From Bin87 sp965203855 (lineage in GTDB: Bacteria > Chloroflexota > Dehalococcoidia > Lucifugimonadales > UBA3495), in the NCBI GenBank assembly GCA_965203855.1, contig CBDBDN010000008.1, forward strand, positions 571,677 through 635,676: 64,000 nt of DNA. Reading direction: 5' to 3'. The notes below the pieces were generated by a model. That model made no database searches. It was not told the origin of the DNA and worked only from the letters and a program-made list of their open reading frames with translations. Shown piece by piece: positions 23,052-32,507 of this stretch. The translations under genes and the position numbers were made by a program. Numbering within the stretch: the stretch's first letter is position 1; each line of letters begins with the position of its first letter.

Positions 23052-24149
23052 CTACGGGGTGGGGCCGATGGGAACGGGCGTGACGCCGCTGCCGTCCTGC
23101 CCCAGTATCAGCACCGGGTCGGCAGAGGGGTCAACGATGATTTTGGCGACATTGGGAAAGAACCGCTCCAATGCTTCCAGATAGAGCCGGCGGCGCGTTA
23201 CCTCAGGCGAGCTTTCGTACTGACTGAGCACGGCGTCAAAGCGATCCGCCTCACCCTGGGCCGTCTGGACACGCGCCTGGGCAAAGGCATTAGCCGCCTC
23301 GGTGATGCGCGCGGCATCACCGCGCGCGCGCGGGATGACATCCTCCCGGTACGCCTGCGCCTGGTTGATGCGCGTTTCCAGCTCCTGCCGGGCGCGCAGC
23401 ACATCGTCAAACGCGTCCCGCACTTCCTCCGGCGCTTTCACATCCTGCAACTGCACCGAAATTACCTCAACGCCGGCCGAGTAGCTGTCCATTATCTCTT
23501 GCAGCCGCGCCCGCGTTTCCGTCTCCACTTCCTCGCGGTTCCTTACCAGCACATCGTCAATGGAACGCTGCCCCACCACCAGACGCAGCGCCGCTTCCGC
23601 CCCGTCTTTCAGAGTGCGTCCGTCGGGGCGTCCTTCCGGGATGCCGCGCCCTACTTCGCCGGGGTCGTCAACCCGGAACAGGAAATTGTTAAGATTGTTG
23701 ATGCGGTACTGCACCACCATCTGCACATCCACAATGTTGAGGTCGCCGGAAATCATCAGCGCTTCCTCAGGGAACGGTGTCGCCGCGTTGGCTTCGTTGG
23801 AACGGAAGCCCAGCTCCATACGGCGGGTTTCCGTTACCAGCACCACATCGCGCTGGCCCACCGGCGACGGCCACCACCATTGCAGACCTTCCTGCGCGAT
23901 GGGGTTGCCCTGCACTGCCCCGAAAAGCCGCAGCGAAGCTTGTTCGCCGGGACTGATGGTATAGACGCCGGTTGCCGCCCAGATGACCACAATCAGGGCG
24001 ATTACCGCCAGGATCAGTATCCCCAGGTTGCCGCCCCCCAAGCGCCGCCCGGAGCCGCCGAACACGGTTCCCAAACGGCCAAGCAGCTGGCTCAAGTCAA
24101 ATTCAGGCTGTCGTGGAGGCTGCTGTTGGCCCCCGCCGGGTGAAAACAT
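23052..24149 (-). CDS. hflK: HflK, SPFH-domain membrane protease regulator
   Basis: A 365-residue protein with a Gly/Pro/Gln-rich cytosolic N-terminus, a membrane segment near residues 45-65 (LGILILAVIALIVVIWA), then the SPFH domain (VYTISPGEQASLRLFG, LMISGDLNIVDVQMVVQYRI). The HflK-typical SYSAGVEVISVQLQDVKAPEEVRDAFDDV comes next. It partners with the downstream HflC. I chose the ATG at 24149; a TTG six bases upstream is also possible, and AAGGAAC serves either. Confidence 0.92.
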   Translation of the reverse strand: MFSPGGGQQQPPRQPEFDLSQLLGRLGTVFGGSGRRLGGGNLGILILAVIALIVVIWAATGVYTISPGEQASLRLFGAVQGNPIAQEGLQWWWPSPVGQRDVVLVTETRRMELGFRSNEANAATPFPEEALMISGDLNIVDVQMVVQYRINNLNNFLFRVDDPGEVGRGIPEGRPDGRTLKDGAEAALRLVVGQRSIDDVLVRNREEVETETRARLQEIMDSYSAGVEVISVQLQDVKAPEEVRDAFDDVLRARQELETRINQAQAYREDVIPRARGDAARITEAANAFAQARVQTAQGEADRFDAVLSQYESSPEVTRRRLYLEALERFFPNVAKIIVDPSADPVLILGQDGSGVTPVPIGPTP

Positions 24150-24351
24150 ACTCAAAAGTTCCTTTGCTTTGCGTCAGTGGCTGATGCTGATAGTGAATGC
24201 AACGGCGGGCGCCGGCCCACAGATCCGACCCACCGCAGCGGAGCGGCGCATCGGTTTGCCCGCACATTATAGCACCTTTGGCGATAGTTTATAATGGCCT
24301 GGTTCACGCCGGCAGCCTTTCCGACTAGATGGTTTAAATTCCGTCATCCCC
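24150..24351. other. Upstream region of the hflKC operon
   Basis: About 200 bases without a gene. On the minus strand a perfect TATAAT lies at 24271-24266, within range to drive hflK, but no good -35 element accompanies it. A second TATAAT, on the plus strand at 24290-24295, could serve the HAD gene. Confidence 0.35.
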
Positions 24352-24432
24352 AACCCCTCAACCGTCATTCCAGCACCGCAACCGTCACTCCCAATCCCTC
24401 AAACCGTCATTCCGGCGAAAGCCGGAATCCGC
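24352..24432. repeat. Dispersed CGTCATTCC repeats and palindrome
   Basis: Three CCGTCATTCC/CCGTCACTCC units followed by ATTCCGGCGAAAGCCGGAAT near 24410. It belongs to the same family as the other intergenic clusters in this window. Confidence 0.8.
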
Positions 24433-24569
24433 GCCCGCCGATGGACTTCAGCCTGTGCCGGAGAGACGGGTCCATACCCCAACCGCCTAAAAGAAACTCT
24501 GCCGTTCACGCCAACGGCATTTCCAGGCCCGCGGTTTGATTTTTCGTCTTAACAAGGAGGCAGCGCGCT

Positions 24570-25229
24570 ATGGCCGCTTACCAAGGCATTTTATTTGATA
24601 TGGACGGCGTCCTGGTGGACAGCGAGCCGCTGTTTCACAAGGCCGTTAATGTGATGGTGGAACGCTGCGGCGCCGCCCCCATCACGGAGGCGGAGAATAA
24701 CCGCTACCTGCTGGGAACTACGATTGAGCAAACCTGGATCCAGGTAAAAAAGCTGCGGGACATACCGCAGACCCCTGCCGAACTGCTGCACGGCTATAAC
24801 GCGGTAGTGCGCGAAGTGCTGCGCTCCGATCTAACGCCCCGCCCCGGTGTGCCGGAACTGGTAGCGGAAGCAAAGCGGCGCGGCCTGCCCATCGCCGTAG
24901 CCTCGTCATCCCTGCACGAATGGGTAGAACTCAAGCTGTCCATCATCGGGCTGTCCGACGCTTTCCCGGTAAAGCTGGGCGGCGACGACATCCAAAACGG
25001 CAAGCCGGCACCCGACATCTACATCAAAGCGGCCCAAATGCTGGGGCTGGCGCCGTCCCAGTGCGTTGCGGTTGAGGATTCGCCCATCGGATTGGCGGCG
25101 GCATCCGCCTCCGGCGCCTACACCGTCTGCACCTTAACCGATTCCACTCGCGATTTGGACCTGTCCGCAGCGGATGTCATCATAGAAACCCTGCTTGACT
25201 TCGACTACAACCTGCTGGCCGGGGGATAA
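24570..25229 (+). CDS. HAD family hydrolase (beta-phosphoglucomutase-like)
   Basis: A 219-residue HAD phosphatase with a helical cap. Motif I is FDMDGVLVDSEPL (nucleophile and acid Asp), motif II is IAVASSSLHEWVE, the motif III Lys lies in GKPAPDIYIKAA, and motif IV is VEDSPIGLAAASASG. It resembles sugar-phosphate phosphatases and beta-phosphoglucomutases; the substrate is undetermined. AAGGAGG lies before the ATG. It is monocistronic between repeat clusters. Confidence 0.88.
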   Translation: MAAYQGILFDMDGVLVDSEPLFHKAVNVMVERCGAAPITEAENNRYLLGTTIEQTWIQVKKLRDIPQTPAELLHGYNAVVREVLRSDLTPRPGVPELVAEAKRRGLPIAVASSSLHEWVELKLSIIGLSDAFPVKLGGDDIQNGKPAPDIYIKAAQMLGLAPSQCVAVEDSPIGLAAASASGAYTVCTLTDSTRDLDLSAADVIIETLLDFDYNLLAGG

Positions 25230-25242
25230 GCGGCGCCCCCAC

Positions 25243-25396
25243 AACCGTCATTCCGACGCCCCCATAACCGTCATTCCGGCGCAAGCCGGAATCCAGCGTC
25301 GTAACTCTCTACTACGGTGATGAAGCCGGCGAGCGTAGATTCCGACTTGCGCCGGAATGACGATGCATTGAGGAATGACCGTGAATTGGGGAATGA
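25243..25396. repeat. Pair of inverted ATTCCGGC palindrome copies
   Basis: Plus-oriented CCGTCATTCC units and a palindrome near 25265-25295 face an inverted copy near 25340-25365, followed by AATGACGG-type fragments. The whole could fold as a long cruciform between the convergent HAD and SCO1664 genes. Confidence 0.8.
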
Positions 25397-25445
25397 CGGC
25401 GAAAGCCGAAATGGCGGTTAGTTTGCCCACACGCCCTAATTCATT

Positions 25446-26198
25446 TCAATCCGAGCGGCGTCGCCCGCGTCGTCGCCGGCGTCCGGGGATGCCCGGAAAA
25501 ACCCCTTCCTGCAAAACCCATTGCAGCCGGTGCAGCAGCGCCTGCGCTTCTTGCCGATCCAGCAGCGACATCAGCTCAGCCACTTTCCCCGATGGATCCA
25601 GAGACGGCGCCAGGATTTGCCCGCAGAGCCGGCGCAATGGCTCCAGCAGCCCTTCCGGTATCGGCTCATCGCCGAAATCCCAAATGACGGTGCGTATTTT
25701 CATGTCGGCGTGGAAGGTCAAGCCCTGGTCGATGCCCCACAGCTTGCCCGCGTCATCCCGCAGCACATGGTCGGCCTTGCGGTCGGTGTTATTCGCTACC
25801 AGGTCAAAACAGCACATCATCCGCAGCTGGTCGGCATCGGCGGCGCGCAAATCCTCCCGCGTGATGGTGTAGTAGTTTTCGCGGGGGTTATGCTCCACGA
25901 ACAGCTGCGCCGACCCGATGCCGTAAGGCCCGTCTCGGATGATGGTCAGCGGAATAAAGTTCCAATCCAGGATCCGGCTCAACAGGTACGCCGCATACTC
26001 CCGTTTGTACAGGGTTCCGCTGGGAAAATCCCACAGCGGTATCTCCCCCTTGACCGGCTTATAGATGGCCTGGCCTTGCTGGCCGTGCCGGGAAAGTTCC
26101 GCCAGAAAAGTATAGTTGGAGCCGTCGGGCGTGAGCTCGCAGCTGACGAACTCCCCGTAACGCAGCAAATCGTAATCGGATTGCCGGGTAGCGTTCAC
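25446..26198 (-). CDS. SCO1664 family protein (PI3/4-kinase-like fold)
   Basis: A 250-residue protein of the SCO1664 family, distantly related to phosphatidylinositol kinases and HipA-like folds. Visible signatures are YKPVKGEIPLWDFPSGTLYKREYAAYLLS near residue 45, MMCCFDLVANNTDRKADHVL (catalytic-loop-like D-x-x-x-N-x-D) and LWGIDQGLTFHAD (DFG-equivalent GID). The C-terminus is very Arg-rich. It lies 71 bases downstream of the DUF3090 gene. In actinobacteria the two are paired with a histidine phosphatase, which is not seen here. Function unknown. Confidence 0.85.
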   Translation of the reverse strand: MNATRQSDYDLLRYGEFVSCELTPDGSNYTFLAELSRHGQQGQAIYKPVKGEIPLWDFPSGTLYKREYAAYLLSRILDWNFIPLTIIRDGPYGIGSAQLFVEHNPRENYYTITREDLRAADADQLRMMCCFDLVANNTDRKADHVLRDDAGKLWGIDQGLTFHADMKIRTVIWDFGDEPIPEGLLEPLRRLCGQILAPSLDPSGKVAELMSLLDRQEAQALLHRLQWVLQEGVFPGIPGRRRRRGRRRSD

Positions 26199-26269
26199 GA
26201 TGGGGAACCGGAAGCGGCCCGGACAACGCCGGGACGTCTTGTCGCATCAGCGCATCGGGGTCAGCCGGG

Positions 26270-26803
26270 TTAGCCGGTCTCAAATACGGCGTGTCCGCTG
26301 GCGCGGCGGCATTGGTGTCCGCCGGAGTCAATCGGCATCCCGCAGAGAAAGCACGGCGGCCGGCCGGCGGCGCAGATACGGAGCGCCTGGTCGGCCAGGT
26401 CGCTGCACTGCGTTACGGTCATCCAGAAGCTTACCGAAGTTTGGGCGCCGGCCGCCGGATCATCCTCGTCGCCCTCAAAAGCTTCCAGCAGAAAGCAGTT
26501 AATGTCCCGGTCGAATTGCAGCTGCATTTGCCGCGCATGGAAATCCTGCTCCATCGGATCCCCCATCCAGGGCGCTTGGCGTGACGGGTTGTCCCCGGAT
26601 ATGCCGGCGTCGGCCAACTGGTCAACGGCCTGCTTCAGATAGACCGCCAGCTGGAGCAGCTGCTCCTTTTCCAGCCAGATAAACGACAAAGCCCGGCCGG
26701 CCTCGGCCACCAGCCGAAAAGTCCGGCGGCCCGGCCGTCCAAAGGTTTCGGCCATCACGGATCGGGCCGACCCCAGCGGGTATCGTACTGCGCGCTCTGC
26801 CAT
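26270..26803 (-). CDS. DUF3090 family protein
   Basis: A 177-residue DUF3090 protein. It reads AERAVRYPLGSARSVMAE, FRLVAEAGRALSFIWLEKEQL, and ends with the characteristic zinc-ribbon-like PPCFLCGMPIDSGGHQC (Cys-x2-Cys-x8-His-x-Cys). Its function is unknown, but it consistently neighbours SCO1664-family genes, as it does here. The start at 26803 was chosen where family similarity begins; the frame remains open upstream. Confidence 0.85.
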   Translation of the reverse strand: MAERAVRYPLGSARSVMAETFGRPGRRTFRLVAEAGRALSFIWLEKEQLLQLAVYLKQAVDQLADAGISGDNPSRQAPWMGDPMEQDFHARQMQLQFDRDINCFLLEAFEGDEDDPAAGAQTSVSFWMTVTQCSDLADQALRICAAGRPPCFLCGMPIDSGGHQCRRASGHAVFETG

Positions 26804-26901
26804 GCCGCTATGATAGTCGGCAAAGCAAAAACTGGCAATACCCGGCCGGCGGCAGGATGGCGGCGCAAATCCGCAAGAAAACGCCGCCGCCTGAATTCCG
26901 A

Positions 26902-28278
26902 CTAATCGGCGGGCGCCGGCCCCGGCAGCAGCGCCGTTCCGCCAGCCCGCGCCGCCAGCGCGTTGTCCAACGCCATCCGTTCCGCCGTTTCCGTTGCGCG
27001 GGAAAAGCGCACTGCGAACACCAGCCCCGCCGCGCACAACACTGCGATGCCAACGATCAGCAGCGCTTGCGTGTAGCTCAGGCTCTCCGCGCGAAACAGG
27101 AAACCGAATGCCACCGCGCCGGCATTCCCGCCGGCGCCAACGATGCCGGCCACGGAACCCAGCGCGCGGCGGTTGATGAACGGCACTACCGAATAAGTCG
27201 CCCCTTCCGACATCTGCACAAACAGGCTGAATATAATCATTGCGCCCACTGCCAGCAGCAGCGTAGTCATCTGCGAAAACAGTATCAGCGCCAGCCCCTC
27301 CAGCAGCAAGGTCCCGCCCAGAAACATTACGCGGCCTTTCAGCCCGAAGCGGATGCCCATCTTGTCGCCGAACACGCCGCCCAGCGTCCGGGCGAATAGG
27401 TTCATCAGCCCGAACAGGCTGGCGATGATGCCCGCCGCAGCCAGGCTCAGCTCAAAGCGGTCATAGTAGTAAAGCGCGGCGATGTTGTTGATGGTCAGTT
27501 CCACCCCGAAACAGGCGCCGTAGATGACGAACAGCGCCCAGACCCGGTAATCCCGCGCCGCCATCCAGAAAGAACCTCTGACTTCCGAACCGGCGGGCAT
27601 CAGTCCCCGCGCGCGTAAATCCCGGTAGTTTCCTGCCGGGCAGTCCTGCGTCAGCAAATAGTAGGCAATGCCCATCAGCAGCAGCGCCCCGCCGGGTATC
27701 ACCATCGCGATGCGCCAGCCCAGAAACTCCGCAGCGCCGAAAGTCAATACCAGGGCGAACAGCAGCGGCATTGCCAACTGCGTTACGCCGCCGCCCAAGT
27801 TGCCCCAGCCGGCCGTAGTAGCGTTGGCCGTGCCGACTATGTTAGGCGCAAACATCACCGAAGTATGGTACTGCGTGATGACAAATGCGGCGCCGATGAC
27901 GCCTATCGCCAGCCGGAACAGCAGAAAGGTTTCGTAGCTCTGCGCCAGCCCGATGCACATCACCGGAACGGCTCCGATAACCAGCAGCCCGCTGTACGCC
28001 AGACGCGGCCCGATGCGGTCGCACAGCCAGCCAATGACCAGCCGGGCAATAATGGTAATCGCCACGGATGCGATGATGGTGTTGCCGACCTCCGCTTTGG
28101 TGAGCAGCAAATCCTCCCGCACTACGGCCATCAGCGGCGCAATGCCGAACCAGCCGAAAAAGCACAGGAAAAAAGCAAACCAGGTCAGATGAAAGGTACG
28201 CATCTGCGGCGCGACCAGGCTGAACAGCCGGATGCCCGTCGCTTTGCCGCTTTCCCAAGCGGAGGTTACGGTTGACAT
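26902..28278 (-). CDS. narK: Nitrate/nitrite transporter, MFS (NarK/NasA-transport type)
   Basis: A 458-residue major facilitator protein with about twelve hydrophobic segments. NarK-type features include FHLTWFAFFLCFFGWFGIAPL in the first helix, GRLVIG-like ARLVIGWLCDRIGPRLAY, and the nitrate signature region NATTAGWGNLGGGVTQLAMPL. It begins at the ATG at 28278 after GGAG. It is encoded downstream of the electron-transfer and nitrate reductase genes on the same strand, so uptake of nitrate for assimilation is the likely role. Confidence 0.88.
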   Translation of the reverse strand: MSTVTSAWESGKATGIRLFSLVAPQMRTFHLTWFAFFLCFFGWFGIAPLMAVVREDLLLTKAEVGNTIIASVAITIIARLVIGWLCDRIGPRLAYSGLLVIGAVPVMCIGLAQSYETFLLFRLAIGVIGAAFVITQYHTSVMFAPNIVGTANATTAGWGNLGGGVTQLAMPLLFALVLTFGAAEFLGWRIAMVIPGGALLLMGIAYYLLTQDCPAGNYRDLRARGLMPAGSEVRGSFWMAARDYRVWALFVIYGACFGVELTINNIAALYYYDRFELSLAAAGIIASLFGLMNLFARTLGGVFGDKMGIRFGLKGRVMFLGGTLLLEGLALILFSQMTTLLLAVGAMIIFSLFVQMSEGATYSVVPFINRRALGSVAGIVGAGGNAGAVAFGFLFRAESLSYTQALLIVGIAVLCAAGLVFAVRFSRATETAERMALDNALAARAGGTALLPGPAPAD

Positions 28279-28358
28279 TTGCTCATCTCCATTGCTGCGA
28301 TATTGCTGCGGTTTCCTGTCGCTCCACGCTCCATGTCGGTTGCGCCGTCCGCTCGCCG

Positions 28359-30080
28359 TCATTCACCCCAGACGGAGCGCAGCAAAGCGTCCAATCGGCG
28401 CGCGCTGGCCGGGTCGCTGCGGCGGTTGCCGCTCAGCGCGCTCAGCACCGCCGGCGCCGTCCGCAGCTGCATCGCTTTGATCGCCCCCACCAGCTCCGGC
28501 CGGGTCAGCGCAATGCCGGGAATATAAGAACCCGCCGCATCGCCCCTGGCATTCACATTGGAATTGGAGTTGAAATTAGAGCCGAAGTTGCCATCGGCGC
28601 CGGCCCCACTGCCGCCGCCCTCCGGTTCGGCCGGCCCGCCGCTTATGGAATCCAGCACCGCCTGAACCTGCCCCTTGCAAGAACCGCAGCCCGACCCGGC
28701 GCGGGTAGCGGCGCAGACGGCGGCCAGGCTTCTGCTGCCCGCATCCACCGCCGCCATAATCCCCCCTTTGGTAACGCCGTTGCAGTCGCAGATACGCGCG
28801 GCGGCCGGCAGATCGGCAACATTGGCGGCTGCGCCGCCGCTGTCGCTGCCTAGCGGGAACAGCAACTCCGCCCGGTTGTCCGGCAGCGTCTCCTCCCGGT
28901 CAAACGCCTGCAAGACGCGCGGCGCCGCCTCCCCGTCGCCCAGCAGAATGGCCCCTTTCACCTTGCCGCCATGCACAATTATTTTCTTGTACACCTGGCG
29001 ATTGGGCTCTACATAGGTAACCACTTCGTCGCCGTCGTCCAGCGGGTCTTTCTCGCCGGCCACCGCCAGCTCCACATCCATAACCTTAAGCTTGGTAGCC
29101 ACCCGCGAGCCGGTATAGGCGGCCTCGGCGTTCTGCCCCGCCAGCCGTTCCGCCAGCACCCGCGCCTGTTCCCAGATCGGAGCGACCAGGCCGTAAATGC
29201 GGCTGCGATGCTCAGCGCATTCGCCGATGGCGTAGATGCTCTGGTCGTTGCGGCAGGCCAGGCTGTCGTTCACCAGAATGCCCCGCCGAATATGCAAGCC
29301 GGCCATCCGCGCCAAATCCACATTGGGCCGGATGCCGGCGGCTATAATGACCAAGTCGCAATCCAGCGCGCTGCCGTCCTGAAACTGCAAGCCCGTTACG
29401 CAGTCATCGCCCCTGATGACGGTAGTCAGCTTTTCCAGATGAAACCGCACGCCCGGCCCTTCCAGGCTGCGTTGCAGCAAATCCCCCGACTGCGGATCCA
29501 GCTGCTGATCCATCAGCCAGCCCATCAGGTGAATGACATCTACTTCCAGGCCCCGGTTCCGCAGCCCGCGCGCCGCTTCCAGCCCCAGCAGCCCCCCTCC
29601 AATAACCGCCGCCCGCTGCGCCCCGCCAGCGGCATAGTCAATAATCTCCCGGCAGTCGTGCAGCGTGCGAAAGACAAAAGCGCCCTTTTTGTAGCCGCCC
29701 TCGTCCGTAATCAGCCCGTCCATAGTCGGCACAAACGGGCTGCTGCCGGTAGCGATAACCAGCTTGTCGTAAGGCAGCAGCAGGCCGCCGGCGCCGTAAG
29801 CCGTCTTGCCTTTGCGGTCAATGCCGATAACGCGGACGCCGGTATGCAGCCCCACGCCGTTGGCGGCATACCACTCAGCGGGGTTGATGAAAATATCCTC
29901 CGCCCGGTGAGCGCCGGAAAGGACGCCGGACAGCAGAATGCGGTTGTAGTTACCGCAGTCCTCATCGCCCACCACGGTGATGTCGTAGGTATCCTGCCCG
30001 CCCAAAGCGACCATTTCCTCAATGAAACGGGCGCCGGCCATCCCGTTGCCGATAACCACCAGCTGCTGCTTGTCGCTCAT
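28359..30080 (-). CDS. NAD(P)H-dependent FAD oxidoreductase with BFD [2Fe-2S] domain (nitrate reductase electron-transfer subunit, NirB/NasC-like)
   Basis: A 573-residue protein equivalent to the N-terminal half of NirB without its sirohaem domains. The FAD-binding motif is VVIGNGMAGARF near residue 8. The NAD-binding motif RAAVIGGGLLGLEAARGL lies near residue 155. The second FAD segment is SIYAIGECAEH. A BFD-like iron-sulphur domain lies near residues 430-485 with ICDCNGVTKG and GSGCGSCKGQV (four cysteines). In Klebsiella and Bacillus such subunits carry electrons from NADH to the assimilatory nitrate reductase. It starts 21 bases after the molybdoenzyme gene ends. Confidence 0.82.
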   Translation of the reverse strand: MSDKQQLVVIGNGMAGARFIEEMVALGGQDTYDITVVGDEDCGNYNRILLSGVLSGAHRAEDIFINPAEWYAANGVGLHTGVRVIGIDRKGKTAYGAGGLLLPYDKLVIATGSSPFVPTMDGLITDEGGYKKGAFVFRTLHDCREIIDYAAGGAQRAAVIGGGLLGLEAARGLRNRGLEVDVIHLMGWLMDQQLDPQSGDLLQRSLEGPGVRFHLEKLTTVIRGDDCVTGLQFQDGSALDCDLVIIAAGIRPNVDLARMAGLHIRRGILVNDSLACRNDQSIYAIGECAEHRSRIYGLVAPIWEQARVLAERLAGQNAEAAYTGSRVATKLKVMDVELAVAGEKDPLDDGDEVVTYVEPNRQVYKKIIVHGGKVKGAILLGDGEAAPRVLQAFDREETLPDNRAELLFPLGSDSGGAAANVADLPAAARICDCNGVTKGGIMAAVDAGSRSLAAVCAATRAGSGCGSCKGQVQAVLDSISGGPAEPEGGGSGAGADGNFGSNFNSNSNVNARGDAAGSYIPGIALTRPELVGAIKAMQLRTAPAVLSALSGNRRSDPASARRLDALLRSVWGE

Positions 30081-30101
30081 CGTATTCCCTCAAACAATTT
30101 G

Positions 30102-32240
30102 TCAGCGGCCAAATTCATCAGCGGATTCAATCGTCTCAATCTGCGCGGCGGCTACCTTGAACTCCGGCATCCGGCTGGTCGGATCCAGGGCCGGATTGGT
30201 AAGCCGATTGGCGGCCTGGATACCGCCCCAATGGAACGGCGCAAACACCGTATCCTCGCGGACGCTGCGGGTCAGTTTGGCCGTGAAATGCGCCGTCCCC
30301 CGCCGGGTTGAAACCGCAATCAGCGCGCCGTCAGCCACGCCGTACCGCTGCGCCGTAACCGGATGCAGCTCCGCCAGCGGCGCCGGCGCAATATCCCGCA
30401 GCTCTACGATGCGCCGCGTCTGCGTACCCGACTGGTACTGCGCCAGGTTGCGCCCGGTAGTCAGGTACAGCGGATAGGCGGCGTCCGGTTCCTCGGCCGG
30501 CGCGCTGTGATGCACCGGATGGAACCGGGCGCGGCCGTCGGGGGTAGGAAAGCCGTCCGCGAACATCCGCGGCGTTCCCGGATGCTCCGCGCCCCTATAC
30601 TCGGCGCCCTGATGCTCAACGCCCGGACAAGGCCAGAACACGCCGGCGTTGGCGTCTATTTTGGCGTAGCTGATGCCCGAATAATCCGCCGGGCCGCCGG
30701 CCGAAGCCCGCCCCAGTTCGTCAAAAATCGCCGCCGTATCCGCATAGCGAAAGTATTCGCCCTTGCCCAGACGCTGCGCCAGCTCGCAGATGACGGCAAT
30801 ATCATCCCGCACTCCCTCCGGCGGCGCGAAAACCCGCCGCCGCCGGAGCACCCGGCCCTCCAGGTTAGTCATCGTTCCCGATTCCTCGGCCCACTGCGCC
30901 GCCGGCAGCACCACATCGGCATCAGCCGCAGTTTCGGAAACGAAAAAGTCGGATACCGCCAGAAAGTCCAGCGCCCGCATCCGCTTGGCGATATGCACGG
31001 AATTGGGCGCGGACACCGCCACATTGGAACCCATCACCAGCAGCGCGCGCACTCCGCCGTCCTCTCCCAGCGTGTCCAGCATTTCGTAGGCCGACCGGCC
31101 CGGCCCCGGCAGCGCCGCTTCGTCAATGCCCCACACGCCGGCGATATGACGCCGCGCCGCCGGGTCGGTAATCAGCCGATAGCCGGGCAGCTGGTCAGCC
31201 TTTTGGCCGTGCTCCCGTCCACCCTGCCCGTTGCCTTGCCCGGTAAGGCAGCCGTAGCCGCTGTTAGGCCGGCCAATCAGCCCCAGCGCCAACGCTATAT
31301 TAATGAACGACATTACATTGGCCACGCCTTGGGCCTGCTGTTCGGCGCCGCGCCCGGTGAGCAGCATTGCCGACTGCGCCGAACCCAGCATCCGGGCCGC
31401 GCGCAACAGCCGGCTTTCCGGCACGCCGGTAATGCGTTCCACCCGTTCCGGCCAATAGGTGGCGGCCAGATTTCTTACGGCGTCAAACCCGGTAGTGCGC
31501 TCCGCAATATAGTCGGCGTCAATCAGCCCGTCCCGAATCAGGATGTGCATCAGGCCGTTGGCGAGGGCGGCGTCCGAACCAGGCCGCAGCCGGAGATGCA
31601 AATCCGCGCGCTCCGCCGTTGCCGTAAGCCGGGGGTCGGCGACTATCAGCTTGCCGCCGTTGGCCCGCTGCTTTGCGAAATACTGCATCAAGGGCGGCAT
31701 CGTTTCCCCCGGATTGCCGCCCGTCAGCAAGATGACCTCCGCTCCGGCGATGTCCGCCAGCGGAAACGGCAGCCCCCGGTCAATGCCCAGAGCGCGGATG
31801 CCGGCCGCCGCCGCCGATGACATACAAAACCGGCCGTTGTAGTCAATGTTGGCGGTTTGCAGCGCAACGCGGGCGAACTTCCCCAGCAAATAGCTCTTTT
31901 CGTTGGTCAGGGAACCGCCCCCGAAAACCCCTACGGCATCAGGCCCGTAGGCCGCCCGGGTTTCCCGGAACGCCGCCGCAATCCGTTCCAGCGCATCATC
32001 CCAGCCCGCCGGACGCAGTACGCCGTCCGCTCCCCGTACCAGCGGCGCGGTCAGCCGTTCCGGGTGCGCCAGAGTAGCGCCGGCCGTCCAGCCCTTGATG
32101 CACAGAGCGCCGTTGTTAACCGGAAATGCGGCGTCGCCGTCAATCTCCGGCGCCTCGGGCGTCCCGGCTAGCGTCATTCCGCACTGGAAAGCGCAGTAGG
32201 GACAATGGGTTGATGCAGTCAAGGCGGCGCTGCCCTCCAC
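30102..32240 (-). CDS. nasA: Assimilatory nitrate reductase, molybdopterin catalytic subunit
   Basis: A 712-residue molybdopterin oxidoreductase. The N-terminal [4Fe-4S] motif is HCPYCAFQCGMTL followed by NNGALCIKGW. Domain II shows NYNGRFCMSSA-type DYNGRFCMSS (candidate Mo ligand region), ILLTGGNPGETMPPLM and LIVADPRLTATAERADLHL. Cofactor-binding YGCLTGQGNGQGGREHG and LYLTTGRNLAQYQSGTQTRR lie further on. The length matches assimilatory NasA/NarB, and no Tat signal is seen, so it is cytoplasmic. The GTG at 32240 gives the annotated frame; a TTG at 32222 has a better ribosome-binding site (GGAGG) and is an alternative. It is the first gene of the operon with the electron-transfer subunit and transporter. 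Confidence 0.88.
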   Translation of the reverse strand: MEGSAALTASTHCPYCAFQCGMTLAGTPEAPEIDGDAAFPVNNGALCIKGWTAGATLAHPERLTAPLVRGADGVLRPAGWDDALERIAAAFRETRAAYGPDAVGVFGGGSLTNEKSYLLGKFARVALQTANIDYNGRFCMSSAAAAGIRALGIDRGLPFPLADIAGAEVILLTGGNPGETMPPLMQYFAKQRANGGKLIVADPRLTATAERADLHLRLRPGSDAALANGLMHILIRDGLIDADYIAERTTGFDAVRNLAATYWPERVERITGVPESRLLRAARMLGSAQSAMLLTGRGAEQQAQGVANVMSFINIALALGLIGRPNSGYGCLTGQGNGQGGREHGQKADQLPGYRLITDPAARRHIAGVWGIDEAALPGPGRSAYEMLDTLGEDGGVRALLVMGSNVAVSAPNSVHIAKRMRALDFLAVSDFFVSETAADADVVLPAAQWAEESGTMTNLEGRVLRRRRVFAPPEGVRDDIAVICELAQRLGKGEYFRYADTAAIFDELGRASAGGPADYSGISYAKIDANAGVFWPCPGVEHQGAEYRGAEHPGTPRMFADGFPTPDGRARFHPVHHSAPAEEPDAAYPLYLTTGRNLAQYQSGTQTRRIVELRDIAPAPLAELHPVTAQRYGVADGALIAVSTRRGTAHFTAKLTRSVREDTVFAPFHWGGIQAANRLTNPALDPTSRMPEFKVAAAQIETIESADEFGR

Positions 32241-32507
32241 AATGGATTCGCAACGCTATAATAGAAGCGATATTTTACGCCGCCTTTACGATGCCGTTAC
32301 CAAATGATAAATCCGGCGTGAACGATAGGTTACGAGGCAATAAGTTATTCATACAGGATTAACCGGACATTAATTTGCCCGCAACACGCCCGTAATACCT
32401 GCCATCCACTATAGTGCCAAATCGGAAGCTCGGGAGTACGGGAGAGACGCGCGGTGCGGATGCCTCTGGCGCACCCCCCCGATTCCCGCTGCGGGACGGT
32501 AACGACA
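32241..32507. promoter_or_regulatory. Divergent regulatory region of the nitrate assimilation genes
   Basis: 267 bases, notably AT-rich around 32250-32370, between the divergent nasA and nirA starts. A perfect TATAAT lies on the plus strand at 32257-32262, and a TATTAT on the minus strand overlaps it. No clear -35 or named operator is recognised. Confidence 0.45.
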
